Source: Pontixanthobacter rizhaonensis
Lineage (GTDB): Bacteria; Pseudomonadota; Alphaproteobacteria; Sphingomonadales; Sphingomonadaceae
DNA: 64,000 nt
Assembly: GCF_012972675.1 (NCBI RefSeq)
Contig: NZ_JABCRE010000002.1
Span: forward strand, 106,001-170,000
Reading direction: 5' to 3'
Below the pieces are notes generated by a model. That model was not told where the DNA came from. It saw only the letters and a program-made list of their open reading frames with translations, and did no database searches. This document shows positions 8,865 to 18,381 of the stretch, piece after piece (the first letter of the stretch is position 1; each line of letters opens with the position of its first letter). The translations under genes and the position numbers were made by a program.

Positions 8865-8886
8865 TGGACCGCCGGTTTTTGGTCCA
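8865..8886 (+). terminator. Possible weak hairpin after the 2OG oxygenase gene
   Basis: TGGACC at 8865-8870 is repeated as GGTCCA at 8881-8886, giving a 6-bp stem with a 10-base loop containing five T. There is no T tract after the stem, so it is a poor intrinsic terminator. Confidence 0.3.
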
Positions 8887-9012
8887 AAATATTCACAGCC
8901 TGTTCAAAAAACGAAGTTTCCAAACTTATGTTGCAACGCAGCAACACCGATTTTTGGCGGAATTCTGGGGTTTTTGATGGGGCTGGTTTTTGCCAGTGTA
9001 ACTGATCTGGCG

Positions 9013-9031
9013 ATTGTCACCTAATTGTCAC
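9013..9031 (+). repeat. Tandem 8-bp direct repeat upstream of the Oar gene
   Basis: ATTGTCAC occurs at 9013-9020 and again at 9024-9031, an 11-bp period close to one helical turn. It lies about 100 bp before the start of the Oar-like receptor gene in the 271-bp intergenic region. The arrangement could be a regulator site or part of the promoter (TTGTCA resembles a -35 element). No matching -10 element is convincing. Confidence 0.35.
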
Positions 9032-9127
9032 AAAAAGGTCTTTTGGGCGTAGCTGATCGTCCGTAACGGGCGTCTATCGATTCTTTACTTCGTCCCAACC
9101 CCGATCGTCACGCAAGGACCTTCGTCA

Positions 9128-12100
9128 ATGAAACTTAAGTATCTCTTGGCTGCCAGTGTTGTCAGCCTTTCCGCAACTGCCATGGTGGCAGCACCGGCTT
9201 CGGCTCAACAAATTACATCTGGTATTGAAGGTCAGGTTACAAGCACTGACGGCACGGCAGTCGCTGGTGCAACTGTTGTTGTGACCGATACCCGTACCGG
9301 CCGCTCCAGCGCGTTGACCGCTGACAGCGATGGCTCATTCCGTATTAGCTCGCTTGTCCCGGGCGGTCCTTACACTGTCACTGTCACGGCAGACGGCTTT
9401 GAAGGTCAGTCAGTCGAAGGTCAGTTCATCACGGTTTCCGGCAACACGGACTTTAAGTTTGAACTTGCTGCTGCGACGGCTGGTGGAGAAAACTTCATCG
9501 TCGTGACGGGTGAACGCGCTAACGTCCAGCAATTGGCCGTTGGGCCAGGTTCTGCATTTAGCACTGAGACGCTGGAAACATTCCCGAGTCTGACACGCGA
9601 CGTTCGCGATATTATTCGCCTTGACCCACGAGTTAGTCTAGAGCGGGCAAACGAAGTCGACCGCATTTCCTGCTTGGGCGGTAATGACCGCTCCAACACA
9701 TTTACTGTCGACGGGATCGTTCAGGCAGACGTATTTGGTTTGAATGGCACCCCATTCGCAGCTCGTAATGCTCTGCCGCTTCCATTTGATGTTGTGCGCG
9801 AGACTTCGGTTGAATTTGCGCCGTTCGATGTTGAGTATTCTGACTTCACTGGTTGTTTGGTCAACGTAGTTACCAAATCTGGTACGAACGAATTCCACGG
9901 TAGCGCCTTCTATACATTCCGCAGTGACGATATCCGCGGCACATCGCTTGATGGTGTTGACGACATTGTCTCACCGTTTGAAGAAAAGCGTTGGGGCGCG
10001 ACCCTTGGTGGTCCTATCATTCCGGACCGTTTGTTCTTCTATGCGGGTTATGAAGAAACCGATTTGGGCAATGCCAATGAATTTGGTCCTTTCGGTGGCG
10101 GTTTCGCCAACGAAGCAAACTTTGTTACGCAGGCGCAATTCGATCGGTTCGCGCAAATCGCTAACGACGTTTACGGCCAAGATGTTGGCGGTTATCCGGT
10201 GACGCTGGCGGAATCTTCCGTTCGTTATTTCGGTCGTATTGATGCCTACATTTCCGACAATCACCGTTTGGAAGCGACGTATCAGCGTCTTGAAGAAACG
10301 AACATTGAGTCTGATACTGGCGGGCAAGAACTGACCGGTTTTAACAGCTTCGAAGATGAAGGTACCGTATCAGATTATTATTCGGTCCGTTTGTATTCTG
10401 ACTGGAGCGATAAGGTTTCGACCGAATTGCGCTTGAGCCGCGCTGAGGTTGCTGACGTTCAAGGCCCCGTCGGATTTGGTGAAGCGCAGTCAGCCAATCC
10501 AACAGTTCGTTTGACCGTTGGTGTCGATAATGAAACTAATGGATTGATTCCTGGGGGCCAAAATGGCCGTCTCAGCACCGGTCCTGGTATTTTCCGTTCG
10601 GCTAACGCGCTGAACAGCACAGTTGATCAAGCCAAGTTCCAAATGAACATTGATGGCGGTGCGCACCAGATCAAACTGGGTGCTGAAATCAACTCACTCG
10701 ACGTGTTCAACTTGTTTGCGATTAACGCAACCGGTACTTTGTTCTTCCGTAATTTGGATGACTTTGAAAACGGTTTGGTTGCTTCGGGCGGTTTCTCCAG
10801 CGTGTTTGCTGGTGCTGATGATCTAGTGGGCGGTGGTCTCGGCGGCGGTACAATCCGCGCAACACCAACTGGCGACATCAACGAAGCATCCGCAACATTC
10901 AAGCGTCAGATCTATTCGGTTTACGCTCAGGATGAATGGCAGGCTACTCCGCAACTTGGCATTACTGCCGGTGTTCGCGTTCAGTGGTTTGCTGGTGATG
11001 CACCGCGGCCAAACCCAGCGTTTCAAGCGCGCTATGGTTTCAACAATGCTGTTGGCTTCGGCTCTCTAGACCCGATTTTGTTGCCGCGTTTGTCTGCGAC
11101 TTATGAGTTGGACAATACTGGCTTCTTCAGTAACTCACGTGTGACTGGTGGCGTCGGTATTTTCTCCGGCGGCGACCCGGTTGTGTATTTCTCCAATGCC
11201 TTTTCAAATAATGGCTTCTCCACTGGTGAAGGCGATACATTTGATGGTCCTTGTAATGGTATCCAAGATGCCAACGGTCAGATCAGCGTGCTGAACAACG
11301 GTGCGTTCACTGGTATTCCTGCTTGTGCCGTGACTGCAGCATCAGCGCAGGCCGCTGCCGGTCTTGCAGATACACAGTCAACAGACCCGAACTTCAAAAC
11401 GCCGACAGTCACCCGGGCTAACATCGGTTTCTCGACTGACTTAGGTACAGATAGTGGTTTCTTCAGCGATTGGCGGTTGAATGTGGATTACATCTACAGC
11501 CGTTTCAATAACACGCTGAACTTTGTTGATCTGTCACAAACACCAGACATCCGCACAAACGGTGGGTTCACTGTGGATGGTCGTCCGATTTATGCGGCGA
11601 TTGATCCAACAGCGACCGGGTGTAATGCAGAACTGCAGGGTACTGGAGGCACACCTCCGACATATACCGGCGTAACTGCAGATTGCTTCAACACACGCCG
11701 TGATGATGAAATCCAGCTGACTAACGGCCCCGGCTATGAAAGCCACGTTGCATCATTCTTGCTCTCCAAGAACTTTGACCGTGGTATCTTCACCGAGGGC
11801 GGCGGTGTATTCCTCCGTCTCGGTTATGCGTTCACAGATTCGAACAATAACCGTAACGTTGGTTCCTCGACAGCCACATCGAGCTTCGACGTATCGGCAG
11901 CGTTTGACCGTCAGAACCCAGCTGTTTCGACATCTAACTTTGAAACACGGCATAACTTTACTGCGGCTGTCAGCTTCCGTGAAGAGTTCTTCGGTGATTA
12001 TGCGACCACATTGGGATTGTTCTTCCGCGCTCGTGAAGGCCGTCCATACAGCCTGACTTTCGACGGCGGTGGCGTATTCAACGACAGTTCGTCAGGTAAC

Positions 12101-12649
12101 GACAATGCGTTACTATACGTGCCTACAGGTACAGGTGATGCAAATCTGACAGACTTTAGCGGCCAAGGCTTCTCTGCAACTCAAATTGCAGCATTGCAGG
12201 CAGCTCAAGATTCAGCGGTTCAGTCGCTCACTAACTACGTGGATGCTTCTGGTTGTTCGTTCACTGCTGGCGCTTCGATCGCTCGTAACACATGTCGGAA
12301 CCCGTGGTCATACGACCTTGACTTGCGGTTCAGTCAGGAATTGCCATTCATCGGTAGCTTGACCGGTATTGCGAACGATAAGTTGGAACTGTTTGTCGAC
12401 ATGGATAACTTCCTGAACTTCATCGATGATAGTGCAAATATTGTCCGTGCACGCGGTCAATTTGTTGACTTGGTCGACACAGGTGTCCGTGTGGACGACC
12501 CTGATAATCCAGGTAGCACTATTTCCGTCGGCGGTGTTGATGATCAAGGTCGCTATGCGATTTCGGGCTTCAACCCTGATGATCGTTTGAATGTCAGCAC
12601 CACATCATCAATCTGGCGCATGCAGGTTGGTGTTCGTTACGAGTTCTAA
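9128..12649 (+). CDS. Oar-like TonB-dependent outer-membrane receptor with carboxypeptidase-regulatory domain
   Basis: A 1173-residue outer-membrane protein. A signal peptide ends at ASA-QQ near residue 27. Residues about 32-115 form a carboxypeptidase-regulatory-like beta-sandwich (GIEGQVTSTDGTAVAGATV), then a plug region with FTVDGIVQ and a long beta-barrel ending in VGVRYEF with terminal Phe. This architecture matches the Oar family (Myxococcus Oar), which takes up or exports large substrates such as proteins. Codon use leans to GGT, GTT and other T-ending codons compared with its neighbours, as in highly expressed genes. A terminator and a tonB gene follow directly. The natural substrate is unknown. 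Confidence 0.92.
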   Translation: MKLKYLLAASVVSLSATAMVAAPASAQQITSGIEGQVTSTDGTAVAGATVVVTDTRTGRSSALTADSDGSFRISSLVPGGPYTVTVTADGFEGQSVEGQFITVSGNTDFKFELAAATAGGENFIVVTGERANVQQLAVGPGSAFSTETLETFPSLTRDVRDIIRLDPRVSLERANEVDRISCLGGNDRSNTFTVDGIVQADVFGLNGTPFAARNALPLPFDVVRETSVEFAPFDVEYSDFTGCLVNVVTKSGTNEFHGSAFYTFRSDDIRGTSLDGVDDIVSPFEEKRWGATLGGPIIPDRLFFYAGYEETDLGNANEFGPFGGGFANEANFVTQAQFDRFAQIANDVYGQDVGGYPVTLAESSVRYFGRIDAYISDNHRLEATYQRLEETNIESDTGGQELTGFNSFEDEGTVSDYYSVRLYSDWSDKVSTELRLSRAEVADVQGPVGFGEAQSANPTVRLTVGVDNETNGLIPGGQNGRLSTGPGIFRSANALNSTVDQAKFQMNIDGGAHQIKLGAEINSLDVFNLFAINATGTLFFRNLDDFENGLVASGGFSSVFAGADDLVGGGLGGGTIRATPTGDINEASATFKRQIYSVYAQDEWQATPQLGITAGVRVQWFAGDAPRPNPAFQARYGFNNAVGFGSLDPILLPRLSATYELDNTGFFSNSRVTGGVGIFSGGDPVVYFSNAFSNNGFSTGEGDTFDGPCNGIQDANGQISVLNNGAFTGIPACAVTAASAQAAAGLADTQSTDPNFKTPTVTRANIGFSTDLGTDSGFFSDWRLNVDYIYSRFNNTLNFVDLSQTPDIRTNGGFTVDGRPIYAAIDPTATGCNAELQGTGGTPPTYTGVTADCFNTRRDDEIQLTNGPGYESHVASFLLSKNFDRGIFTEGGGVFLRLGYAFTDSNNNRNVGSSTATSSFDVSAAFDRQNPAVSTSNFETRHNFTAAVSFREEFFGDYATTLGLFFRAREGRPYSLTFDGGGVFNDSSSGNDNALLYVPTGTGDANLTDFSGQGFSATQIAALQAAQDSAVQSLTNYVDASGCSFTAGASIARNTCRNPWSYDLDLRFSQELPFIGSLTGIANDKLELFVDMDNFLNFIDDSANIVRARGQFVDLVDTGVRVDDPDNPGSTISVGGVDDQGRYAISGFNPDDRLNVSTTSSIWRMQVGVRYEF

Positions 12650-12675
12650 TTCGTAACCAGCATCGCTGAATAGAA

Positions 12676-12706
12676 GCGGCGGCCCTCTAGCGGGGGTCGC
12701 CGTTTT
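12676..12706 (+). terminator. Intrinsic terminator after the Oar gene
   Basis: A GC-rich stem (GCGGCG at 12676 pairing with CGCCG ending at 12702, with an inner CCC/GGG) is followed by TTTT. It separates the receptor gene from the tonB gene. Confidence 0.8.
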
Positions 12707-12765
12707 CTGTTGGGTGTCCAGTTGTGCTATCGTATGAGGGCGCTGCATCAATAGAGAAGGAACCG

Positions 12766-13491
12766 ATGGAACACGCTGGCAAGTTCTCGACCATACGGCG
12801 TCGTCCTAAACCGGCGACGCTCATCTTAATCGGTTTATTCCATATTCTGGCAATCTACGGTCTGGCGCGTGCATTTGCGCCGGATATGACGCAATCGGTC
12901 GAAACGAGCTTTATTGCCGCATTTACCGTCACCATTACCACGCCAGAAGATCCCCCACCTGAAGAGGTAGAGCCGGTACCCGATGAAGGCGGGGCCGGCG
13001 AAGCAGGCAAGAAGGCCGTACCCAAGGAGGTGACTGCGCCAAAGCCCAAGATTGTTACAAAGCCAGATAAGCCGATACCGCAAGCCTCGTCGACTGGTGC
13101 AGCCGATAGCTCTGGCGCGAAAGAAGCTGGCGATGGAACGGGCGCTGCGGGCCAAGGGGTCGGCACGGGTAGCGGCCGCGGCGGCAGCGGCATGGGCGGC
13201 ATTGCCGTTACCAAGCCCGTGCATATCTCCGGATCGATCAATAATGCGCGTGATTACCCTATACCGGAAGGCGGCAGACAGGCGCGTCTGGGCAATGAAG
13301 TGATTGTGAAAGTGACCGTGGGAATCGATGGCCGTGCACGCAATTGCAGTGTCTTTAGGCCAAGTCCCGACAGCGAAGCCGACCGGATCACCTGCCAGAT
13401 TGTGGTCGATCGGCTGCGTTTTAAACCGGCGACAGACGGCAATGGGGACCCGGTGGCAGCGCCATTTTATTGGAGGCAGCGCTGGTTTTAA
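12766..13491 (+). CDS. tonB: Energy transducer TonB
   Basis: A 241-residue TonB-type protein that passes proton-motive energy from ExbBD to outer-membrane receptors. It has a short cytoplasmic basic segment, one membrane helix (ATLILIGLFHILAIYGLA), an acidic/proline stretch (PEDPPPEEVEPVP), a KPK region, then a glycine-rich linker (GTGSGRGGSGMGG) and a C-terminal domain (ARLGNEVIVKVTVGIDGRA ... FKPATDGNG). The start at 12766 has AAGGA four bases upstream and is preferred over 12724. Position right after the Oar receptor suggests it is the partner of that receptor. ExbB and ExbD are not in the window. Confidence 0.88.
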   Translation: MEHAGKFSTIRRRPKPATLILIGLFHILAIYGLARAFAPDMTQSVETSFIAAFTVTITTPEDPPPEEVEPVPDEGGAGEAGKKAVPKEVTAPKPKIVTKPDKPIPQASSTGAADSSGAKEAGDGTGAAGQGVGTGSGRGGSGMGGIAVTKPVHISGSINNARDYPIPEGGRQARLGNEVIVKVTVGIDGRARNCSVFRPSPDSEADRITCQIVVDRLRFKPATDGNGDPVAAPFYWRQRWF

Positions 13492-13551
13492 CGCATCAAA
13501 ATTTCCGGCGGTAACTTGATTGCAAGGCTCGCCGGGTATGGTCGCTAGGCA

Positions 13552-14604
13552 ATGCAACTGAAAGGCACAGCTCAAGTGATCCATCCGGTAATACTATGCG
13601 GCGGTAGCGGTACACGCCTGTGGCCGCGTAGCCGTGCCGATAAGCCAAAGCCATTTTTGCCGCTGATTGGCGAGACCAGCCTGTTTGAGCAGACGCTGGC
13701 CCGCAGCGCGGATGGTGCAGTGTTTGCGCCGCCTTGCATTGTTACCGGGGCGAAGCATCACACGCTGGTTGCTAGCCAGATTGATCCTTCATCCAGCGCG
13801 CAAATCATCGTCGAACCAGCCGCCAAGAATACCGCGCCGGCTATTGCTCTGGCGGCTCTCCGTCTGCCCAGAGACGCGGTAATGTTGGTGTGTCCCAGCG
13901 ACCATCATATCGACAACACGACAGCTTTTGTCGACGCGGTCCAATCTGCCTCTATCCTGGCGGAACAGGGACATCTGGTTGCGTTTGGTATCAAAGCGCT
14001 GACGCCGGAAACGGGCTATGGTTATATCAAACGAGGTGACCCGATTGGCGGCGGATATGCCGTTGAACGCTTTGTCGAGAAACCCGATATCGCGACTGCC
14101 AAAGCATTTTTGGCAGATGGCGGGTTCAGCTGGAATGGCGGGATCTTTGTTTTCAAAACCGGCGTCTTTCTAGAAGAACTCCGCGCGCACCGGCCAGAGA
14201 TGATGGCTGCTGTAGAGCGAGCTGTCGCCAATGGCCGATCTGAGGGGCTGGTCTTCTATCCCGATGCAGAGAGCTTCGGCGGCATCGCGGGCGATTCCAT
14301 CGATTACGCTGTTATGGAACCAACCACGCGCGCCGCGATGGTCCCGGTTGATATGGGCTGGTCCGATATCGGCAATTGGCAGGCGCTACGCGATGCCAGG
14401 CCGCGCGACAGCGAGGGTAACAGCCTGACCGGTCCAGTAGATGCTGTCGATTGTACAAATGTGCTGATTGAAAGCGATGGCCCGCGCGTTTCCGCCATTG
14501 GCCTGGATAATGTGATTATCGTCGTCGATGGAGACGAAATATTGGTCACAACGGCGGATGGGGCCCAGCGCGTTGGTACGCTCAAGGGGGCCAGCGCCCA
14601 ATGA
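13552..14604 (+). CDS. manC: Mannose-1-phosphate guanylyltransferase
   Basis: A 350-residue nucleotidyltransferase making GDP-mannose from GTP and mannose-1-phosphate. The pyrophosphorylase signature GGSGTRLWPRS is at residues 17-27, with KPKPFLPL after it, FVEKPD near 170 and DMGWSDIGNW near 265. It lacks the C-terminal isomerase domain of bifunctional enzymes; the isomerase is supplied by the next gene, which overlaps it by four bases. ATG 13552 has no clear ribosome site; a GTG at 13576 preceded by AAAGG is an alternative start. GDP-mannose would feed polysaccharide synthesis. Confidence 0.93.
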   Translation: MQLKGTAQVIHPVILCGGSGTRLWPRSRADKPKPFLPLIGETSLFEQTLARSADGAVFAPPCIVTGAKHHTLVASQIDPSSSAQIIVEPAAKNTAPAIALAALRLPRDAVMLVCPSDHHIDNTTAFVDAVQSASILAEQGHLVAFGIKALTPETGYGYIKRGDPIGGGYAVERFVEKPDIATAKAFLADGGFSWNGGIFVFKTGVFLEELRAHRPEMMAAVERAVANGRSEGLVFYPDAESFGGIAGDSIDYAVMEPTTRAAMVPVDMGWSDIGNWQALRDARPRDSEGNSLTGPVDAVDCTNVLIESDGPRVSAIGLDNVIIVVDGDEILVTTADGAQRVGTLKGASAQ

Positions 14605-15407
14605 TAGAACGGCCGATCTTGCCAACCCGTGCGGTTGAAAAAGTATGGGGGCGAGAGCACTTGTCGGCGCCGTTCAGCGCGCCTGATGGCCAGCGGATTG
14701 GCGAGATTTGGTTTGAGCCGGCTGAACCGTGTGAAAACCTGTTGGCAAAATATCTGTTCACGAGCGAAAAGCTTTCCGTGCAAGTGCATCCGTCGGATGC
14801 GCAGGCCCCCGATGGACAATCGGGTAAAGAGGAATGCTGGTTGGTTTTGGATGCCGAGCCTGATGCAGTACTCGCTATCGGGTTTAAAGAAGCGATCAGT
14901 GCAGCAACCATGCGATCCGCTGCTTTGGACGGTTCGATAGAGCATCTGCTGGAATGGCACCCTGCCAAGCGTGGTGATTTCTTCTATCTGCCTGCGGGCA
15001 CGGTACACGCGATCGGTCCGGGTCTTAGCCTCGCTGAAATTCAGCAGAACAGCGATATCACATACCGGCTGTTTGATTATGGCCGTCCGCGAGAATTGCA
15101 TCTTGATGCTGCGATTGCTGTCGCCGACCGAACCCCGCATCCGGCCCATTTGCGCCGCAACATCGCGATGGATCAATCGGTGCAATTGGTCGATGGGCCG
15201 CACTTCAAACTTGATTTTATCGTCGGGGAGCCTGACCCAGAGACATTAAAGCGATTTGATGGAGGCGTGCTGGTGATGCCTCTGTCGGGTGACGTCACGA
15301 TTGCTGACGAATGCATTGCCGAAGGGGAATGTGCTGCGCTCACTTCGCTTGCACCAGCGCGTTTTTCCACGCAAGGATCGGTGCTTCTGGCGCAGTCTTT
15401 GAGGTAG
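14601..15407 (+). CDS. Class I mannose-6-phosphate isomerase-like protein
   Basis: A 268-residue cupin enzyme that interconverts fructose-6-phosphate and mannose-6-phosphate. Zinc ligands are recognisable: QVHPSD (H63), KEECW (E77/E78) and PAGTVHAIG (H136). The length resembles the short bacterial type (about 250-320 aa) rather than the E. coli ManA. Its ATG overlaps the stop of the guanylyltransferase gene, so the two genes give both ends of the GDP-mannose route; a phosphomannomutase must be encoded elsewhere. Confidence 0.9.
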   Translation: MIERPILPTRAVEKVWGREHLSAPFSAPDGQRIGEIWFEPAEPCENLLAKYLFTSEKLSVQVHPSDAQAPDGQSGKEECWLVLDAEPDAVLAIGFKEAISAATMRSAALDGSIEHLLEWHPAKRGDFFYLPAGTVHAIGPGLSLAEIQQNSDITYRLFDYGRPRELHLDAAIAVADRTPHPAHLRRNIAMDQSVQLVDGPHFKLDFIVGEPDPETLKRFDGGVLVMPLSGDVTIADECIAEGECAALTSLAPARFSTQGSVLLAQSLR

Positions 15408-15414
15408 GTATCCT

Positions 15415-15855
15415 ATGATCGGTGAAATTATTCAGGTGGCTTTGGCACCGGTGTTCCTGCTCGTCGCTATTGGCAGCATGCTCAATTTGCTGACCATTCG
15501 ATTGGGTAGGGTGGTTGATAGATCGCGCATCCTGCAAGAACGCCACGGCGAAACAGACGGTATGGAACACGACATGGTGGTGTCGGAAATCCGCAATATC
15601 GCCAAGCGGATCGATTGTACCAATCGCGCGATTCTTCTGCTGGTTTTGAGCGGCCTCGCAACTGGTCTGACGGTCGTCTTGCTGTTTGTCAGCAGCTTTA
15701 TCGAACAAAGCCTAGAGGAAGCCTTGGCCGGAACATTCATCGTCTCCATAGGATTGATGATGACTGCTTTGATCTACTTTTTGAGAGAGACGCGGGAAGC
15801 CTCTGCAAGCTTGCGGATTCCGGAAACCTATCTGGAACTAGACCGAAAACTTTAG
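15415..15855 (+). CDS. DUF2721 family membrane protein
   Basis: A 146-residue protein with an N-terminal helix (IIQVALAPVFLLVAIGSMLNLLT), a central charged region with RLGRVVDRSR, and two further helices. This is the pattern of DUF2721, a family of unknown function. It starts eight bases after the isomerase stop and could be part of that operon. No enzymatic motif is visible. Confidence 0.8.
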   Translation: MIGEIIQVALAPVFLLVAIGSMLNLLTIRLGRVVDRSRILQERHGETDGMEHDMVVSEIRNIAKRIDCTNRAILLLVLSGLATGLTVVLLFVSSFIEQSLEEALAGTFIVSIGLMMTALIYFLRETREASASLRIPETYLELDRKL

Positions 15856-15879
15856 TCGTCAGGAGGCAGCCTTCCGGCG

Positions 15880-16191
15880 CTAGTCTTGAGACGGGGCTTC
15901 GAGCATCTTTTGCCCTTGTTGGCGAACAGCGCTGGAAATAATCGGCTCGACGAAAGAAAGCGCCAGTGGCAGCGCAATTTCAAATACCAATTCGGTATCT
16001 TCGACGTTTACTTTGCCGCTTAAATCTTGACCCATCGCGCTGACATTGATCTGCATCGTGTCTTCACCAGTCCAGTCTGTTGCCACTTGGGCCATTCCGC
16101 CAGGGATATGGTCAGCAATTTCATGGCTCCGCTCTCTCAAGCGCTTGCGCACTTCTTCGCGACCAAGGTCGTGGGGGATTGCAACGCGCAT
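15880..16191 (-). CDS. Polyhydroxyalkanoic acid system family protein
   Basis: A 103-residue soluble protein (MRVAIPHDLGREEVRKRLRE) matching the polyhydroxyalkanoic acid granule-region family (PF09650). Such proteins are often near PHA genes, but none are seen here. It begins at the last base of the preceding XpaC-like gene, so it should be the third gene of the telA operon. The function is not established; the name comes from genomic association in other bacteria. Confidence 0.75.
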   Translation of the reverse strand: MRVAIPHDLGREEVRKRLRERSHEIADHIPGGMAQVATDWTGEDTMQINVSAMGQDLSGKVNVEDTELVFEIALPLALSFVEPIISSAVRQQGQKMLEAPSQD

Positions 16192-16973
16192 CAGCTGGGT
16201 TCCTTGTCGTTGCGCAAACCGTCGCTGACGCTGGTGTCTTCACCCTCACCATATTTATATTCGAGGTAACGGGTCTTAATCGCCAGATCATCCAGCGATC
16301 CCTCGGCCAATTGCCGGGTTACATGATCAATCTCTTTGCTGATCTTGCCCAAACTTTCGGTAACCTGTTGATCAGGTGTAGAGCCAGCGCGTTTTTCGCT
16401 GCGCAGATGTGCCGGAATATTGCGGTAGGAATCGACTGTTTCGGGAAGAACTTCACCCACCAGCTTGCGGACCTCGCGGGCAGCGGGATGTTCCTGATCA
16501 ATTGTTTCCAATTGCAAACCGAGCGAGTCCAGTTGGACTCCCATATCTTCGACGATTTTGGCGGCTGGTGGCGGCAGGGCCGGGCGTTGATGTTCCAGCC
16601 ATAATTCCGTCTTGCCAACCATTTGCCGCACATCGCCCTTGGTCAGGTCAGCGCGCTTTGGCGTTTTGACTTTGGGATAGTTGGTGAACACAAAAGCGGC
16701 TGCCATCACGGCCAGCGCCATCATCATGATGCCGGTAAAGCCAATCCCTTCGAGCAGCAGGCCGGCCACAGACGCGGATATAAAGATCGTCAGAACCGCG
16801 CCGGCAAAATACTTGGCGCGTTTGATCCAGTTACGGCGTTTGATCCGTGCTGATCCATTGCCGATGGAGCCAGCACGGCGATGCCGTCCGCCTTCCCGGT
16901 TGTCACGGACAAGCATCTTGCCCTCTTGTAGAAGGCGGTCGGCGTCTTTGGTCAGGTCGTTCATTTCTGGCAA
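16191..16973 (-). CDS. XpaC-like membrane protein in the telA operon
   Basis: A 260-residue protein. The N-terminal 50 residues are charged and basic, followed by two membrane helices (about 54-95, with GAVLTIFISASVAGLLL and ALAVMAAAFVFTNY) and a long helical cytosolic domain rich in Glu, Lys and Leu. It lies seven bases after telA, and the telA-xpaC pair is known from Bacillus (xpaC-yaaN), which supports a 5-bromo-4-chloroindolyl phosphate hydrolysis/XpaC-like assignment. The family call rests mainly on this context. The catalytic role implied by the XpaC name is doubtful. Confidence 0.6.
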   Translation of the reverse strand: MPEMNDLTKDADRLLQEGKMLVRDNREGGRHRRAGSIGNGSARIKRRNWIKRAKYFAGAVLTIFISASVAGLLLEGIGFTGIMMMALAVMAAAFVFTNYPKVKTPKRADLTKGDVRQMVGKTELWLEHQRPALPPPAAKIVEDMGVQLDSLGLQLETIDQEHPAAREVRKLVGEVLPETVDSYRNIPAHLRSEKRAGSTPDQQVTESLGKISKEIDHVTRQLAEGSLDDLAIKTRYLEYKYGEGEDTSVSDGLRNDKEPS

Positions 16974-16980
16974 GCTGACC

Positions 16981-18189
16981 TCAATCTTCCACCGTTAGCA
17001 AACTGGATTCGCTGATTTGCTGAGAGGCCTGATTTTGCCCCTCGGCACGCGCGATGTAGCCTTTCGACTTTTCAACCTCGCCAGAGAGCGCATCGACCGT
17101 CTGCTTCATGGAATCCAGCGCGCGCACTTTGAATGTGTCCACTTCGTCCATCGTATCATAGATATTTTGGAACGCCCGTTGCAGCGTTTCCAGCGGAATG
17201 GTGCTGGCCGCGGCCTGTTCATGGATCTTGCCGGTTTGATCGCGCAACAAGGTGGAAGTGCTGTCAATAATGCCTGCGGTTGTTTCATTCAAAGCGGTAA
17301 TCTGGCCCAATACCAATCGCTGATTGGTCATGGCTTCCGATACGGTCACCGCAGTGCGCAGCGCGCCCACAGTGGTGGTACTGGCGCGATCAACGCCTTT
17401 GACCAGCTCGACATTGTTCTTTTTAACCAGATCAAGCGCGAGATAACCCTGCACGCTGACCGCCATTTGCGTGAGCAAATCCTGTGTCCGCTGACGGACG
17501 TAGAACAAAGCAGTTTCACGCACGGCTTTGGCTTTTGCGGGGTCGGTTGAATCAAGCTCAACCGCCTTTTCTTCCAACTTTTCATCAAGCGTTTTGGAGA
17601 TGTGGATCATCTGTTCCAGATCACCCATCGCTTCCCATAATTTTTGCCGTTCGACGTCAATTGCGGCGTTATCCATCAGCAATTCGTCTTTGCCGTTACC
17701 CAGCTTGGACAGGATTTCCTGAATGTGTGTCTGCGCGCTTTGATAGCTGCGGAAATAGTTGGTGAGCTTGTTACCCCACGGGATGATACCGAAAATCTTG
17801 CGGGTTCCGGTCAGTTTTCCGCGTTTGCCCGGATCGAGATCCTCCACCACATTGCGCAGTTCCTGAAGGTTGGCGCCAACGCCCTCATCCTTATCCATCG
17901 CGCGGATCGGACGATCCAGGAAACGGTTGGACATCTGGCTGGCGGCCATAATTTCCTTACGGCCCATATTGGTCAACTGATCGACCTTCTTGCCAAATTC
18001 GGGCGAATTCGCGTCTGACGAAATCAAATCGGTCACGAAGCCATCGACTTTGGCGGCAAGTTTGGACTGAATTTCATCTGAAACCGGGACCAGACCTGCG
18101 GCATTGGCCGGTTTAACCTCGGGCACCGGGTCAGGCGGTGTCAGTTCAAGGCCAATATCGGTTGCGGTTTTCGTCTCTGTTGCGCTCAT
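16981..18189 (-). CDS. Toxic anion resistance protein, TelA family
   Basis: A 402-residue, almost wholly helical cytosolic protein of the TelA family (PF05816). Recognisable segments are IPWGNKLTNYF, KLWEAMGDLEQM and TALNETTAGIIDSTS. TelA proteins are linked to tellurite and other toxic anion tolerance and, in some bacteria, to cell-envelope stress; the mechanism is unknown. It leads a three-gene operon with an XpaC-like membrane protein and a PHA-system protein, and is divergent from the DUF389 gene. Confidence 0.88.
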   Translation of the reverse strand: MSATETKTATDIGLELTPPDPVPEVKPANAAGLVPVSDEIQSKLAAKVDGFVTDLISSDANSPEFGKKVDQLTNMGRKEIMAASQMSNRFLDRPIRAMDKDEGVGANLQELRNVVEDLDPGKRGKLTGTRKIFGIIPWGNKLTNYFRSYQSAQTHIQEILSKLGNGKDELLMDNAAIDVERQKLWEAMGDLEQMIHISKTLDEKLEEKAVELDSTDPAKAKAVRETALFYVRQRTQDLLTQMAVSVQGYLALDLVKKNNVELVKGVDRASTTTVGALRTAVTVSEAMTNQRLVLGQITALNETTAGIIDSTSTLLRDQTGKIHEQAAASTIPLETLQRAFQNIYDTMDEVDTFKVRALDSMKQTVDALSGEVEKSKGYIARAEGQNQASQQISESSLLTVED

Positions 18190-18381
18190 GGCGGGCTGCC
18201 GGCTCCTTTATGTCCGCATCCCGTTTGGAAACAGGCCTGCGGAAAATGATATTTCTACTGTATTAAGGTCATAAGACACGAAGTTCAAGATTTGTGCCTG
18301 ATACAAAGCAATACGTCTATGCTTTCTTATGTGTCTGCAGCAAGCTATGCCGAGGCAGAGCATCAAAAGGACTGCCCGCTT

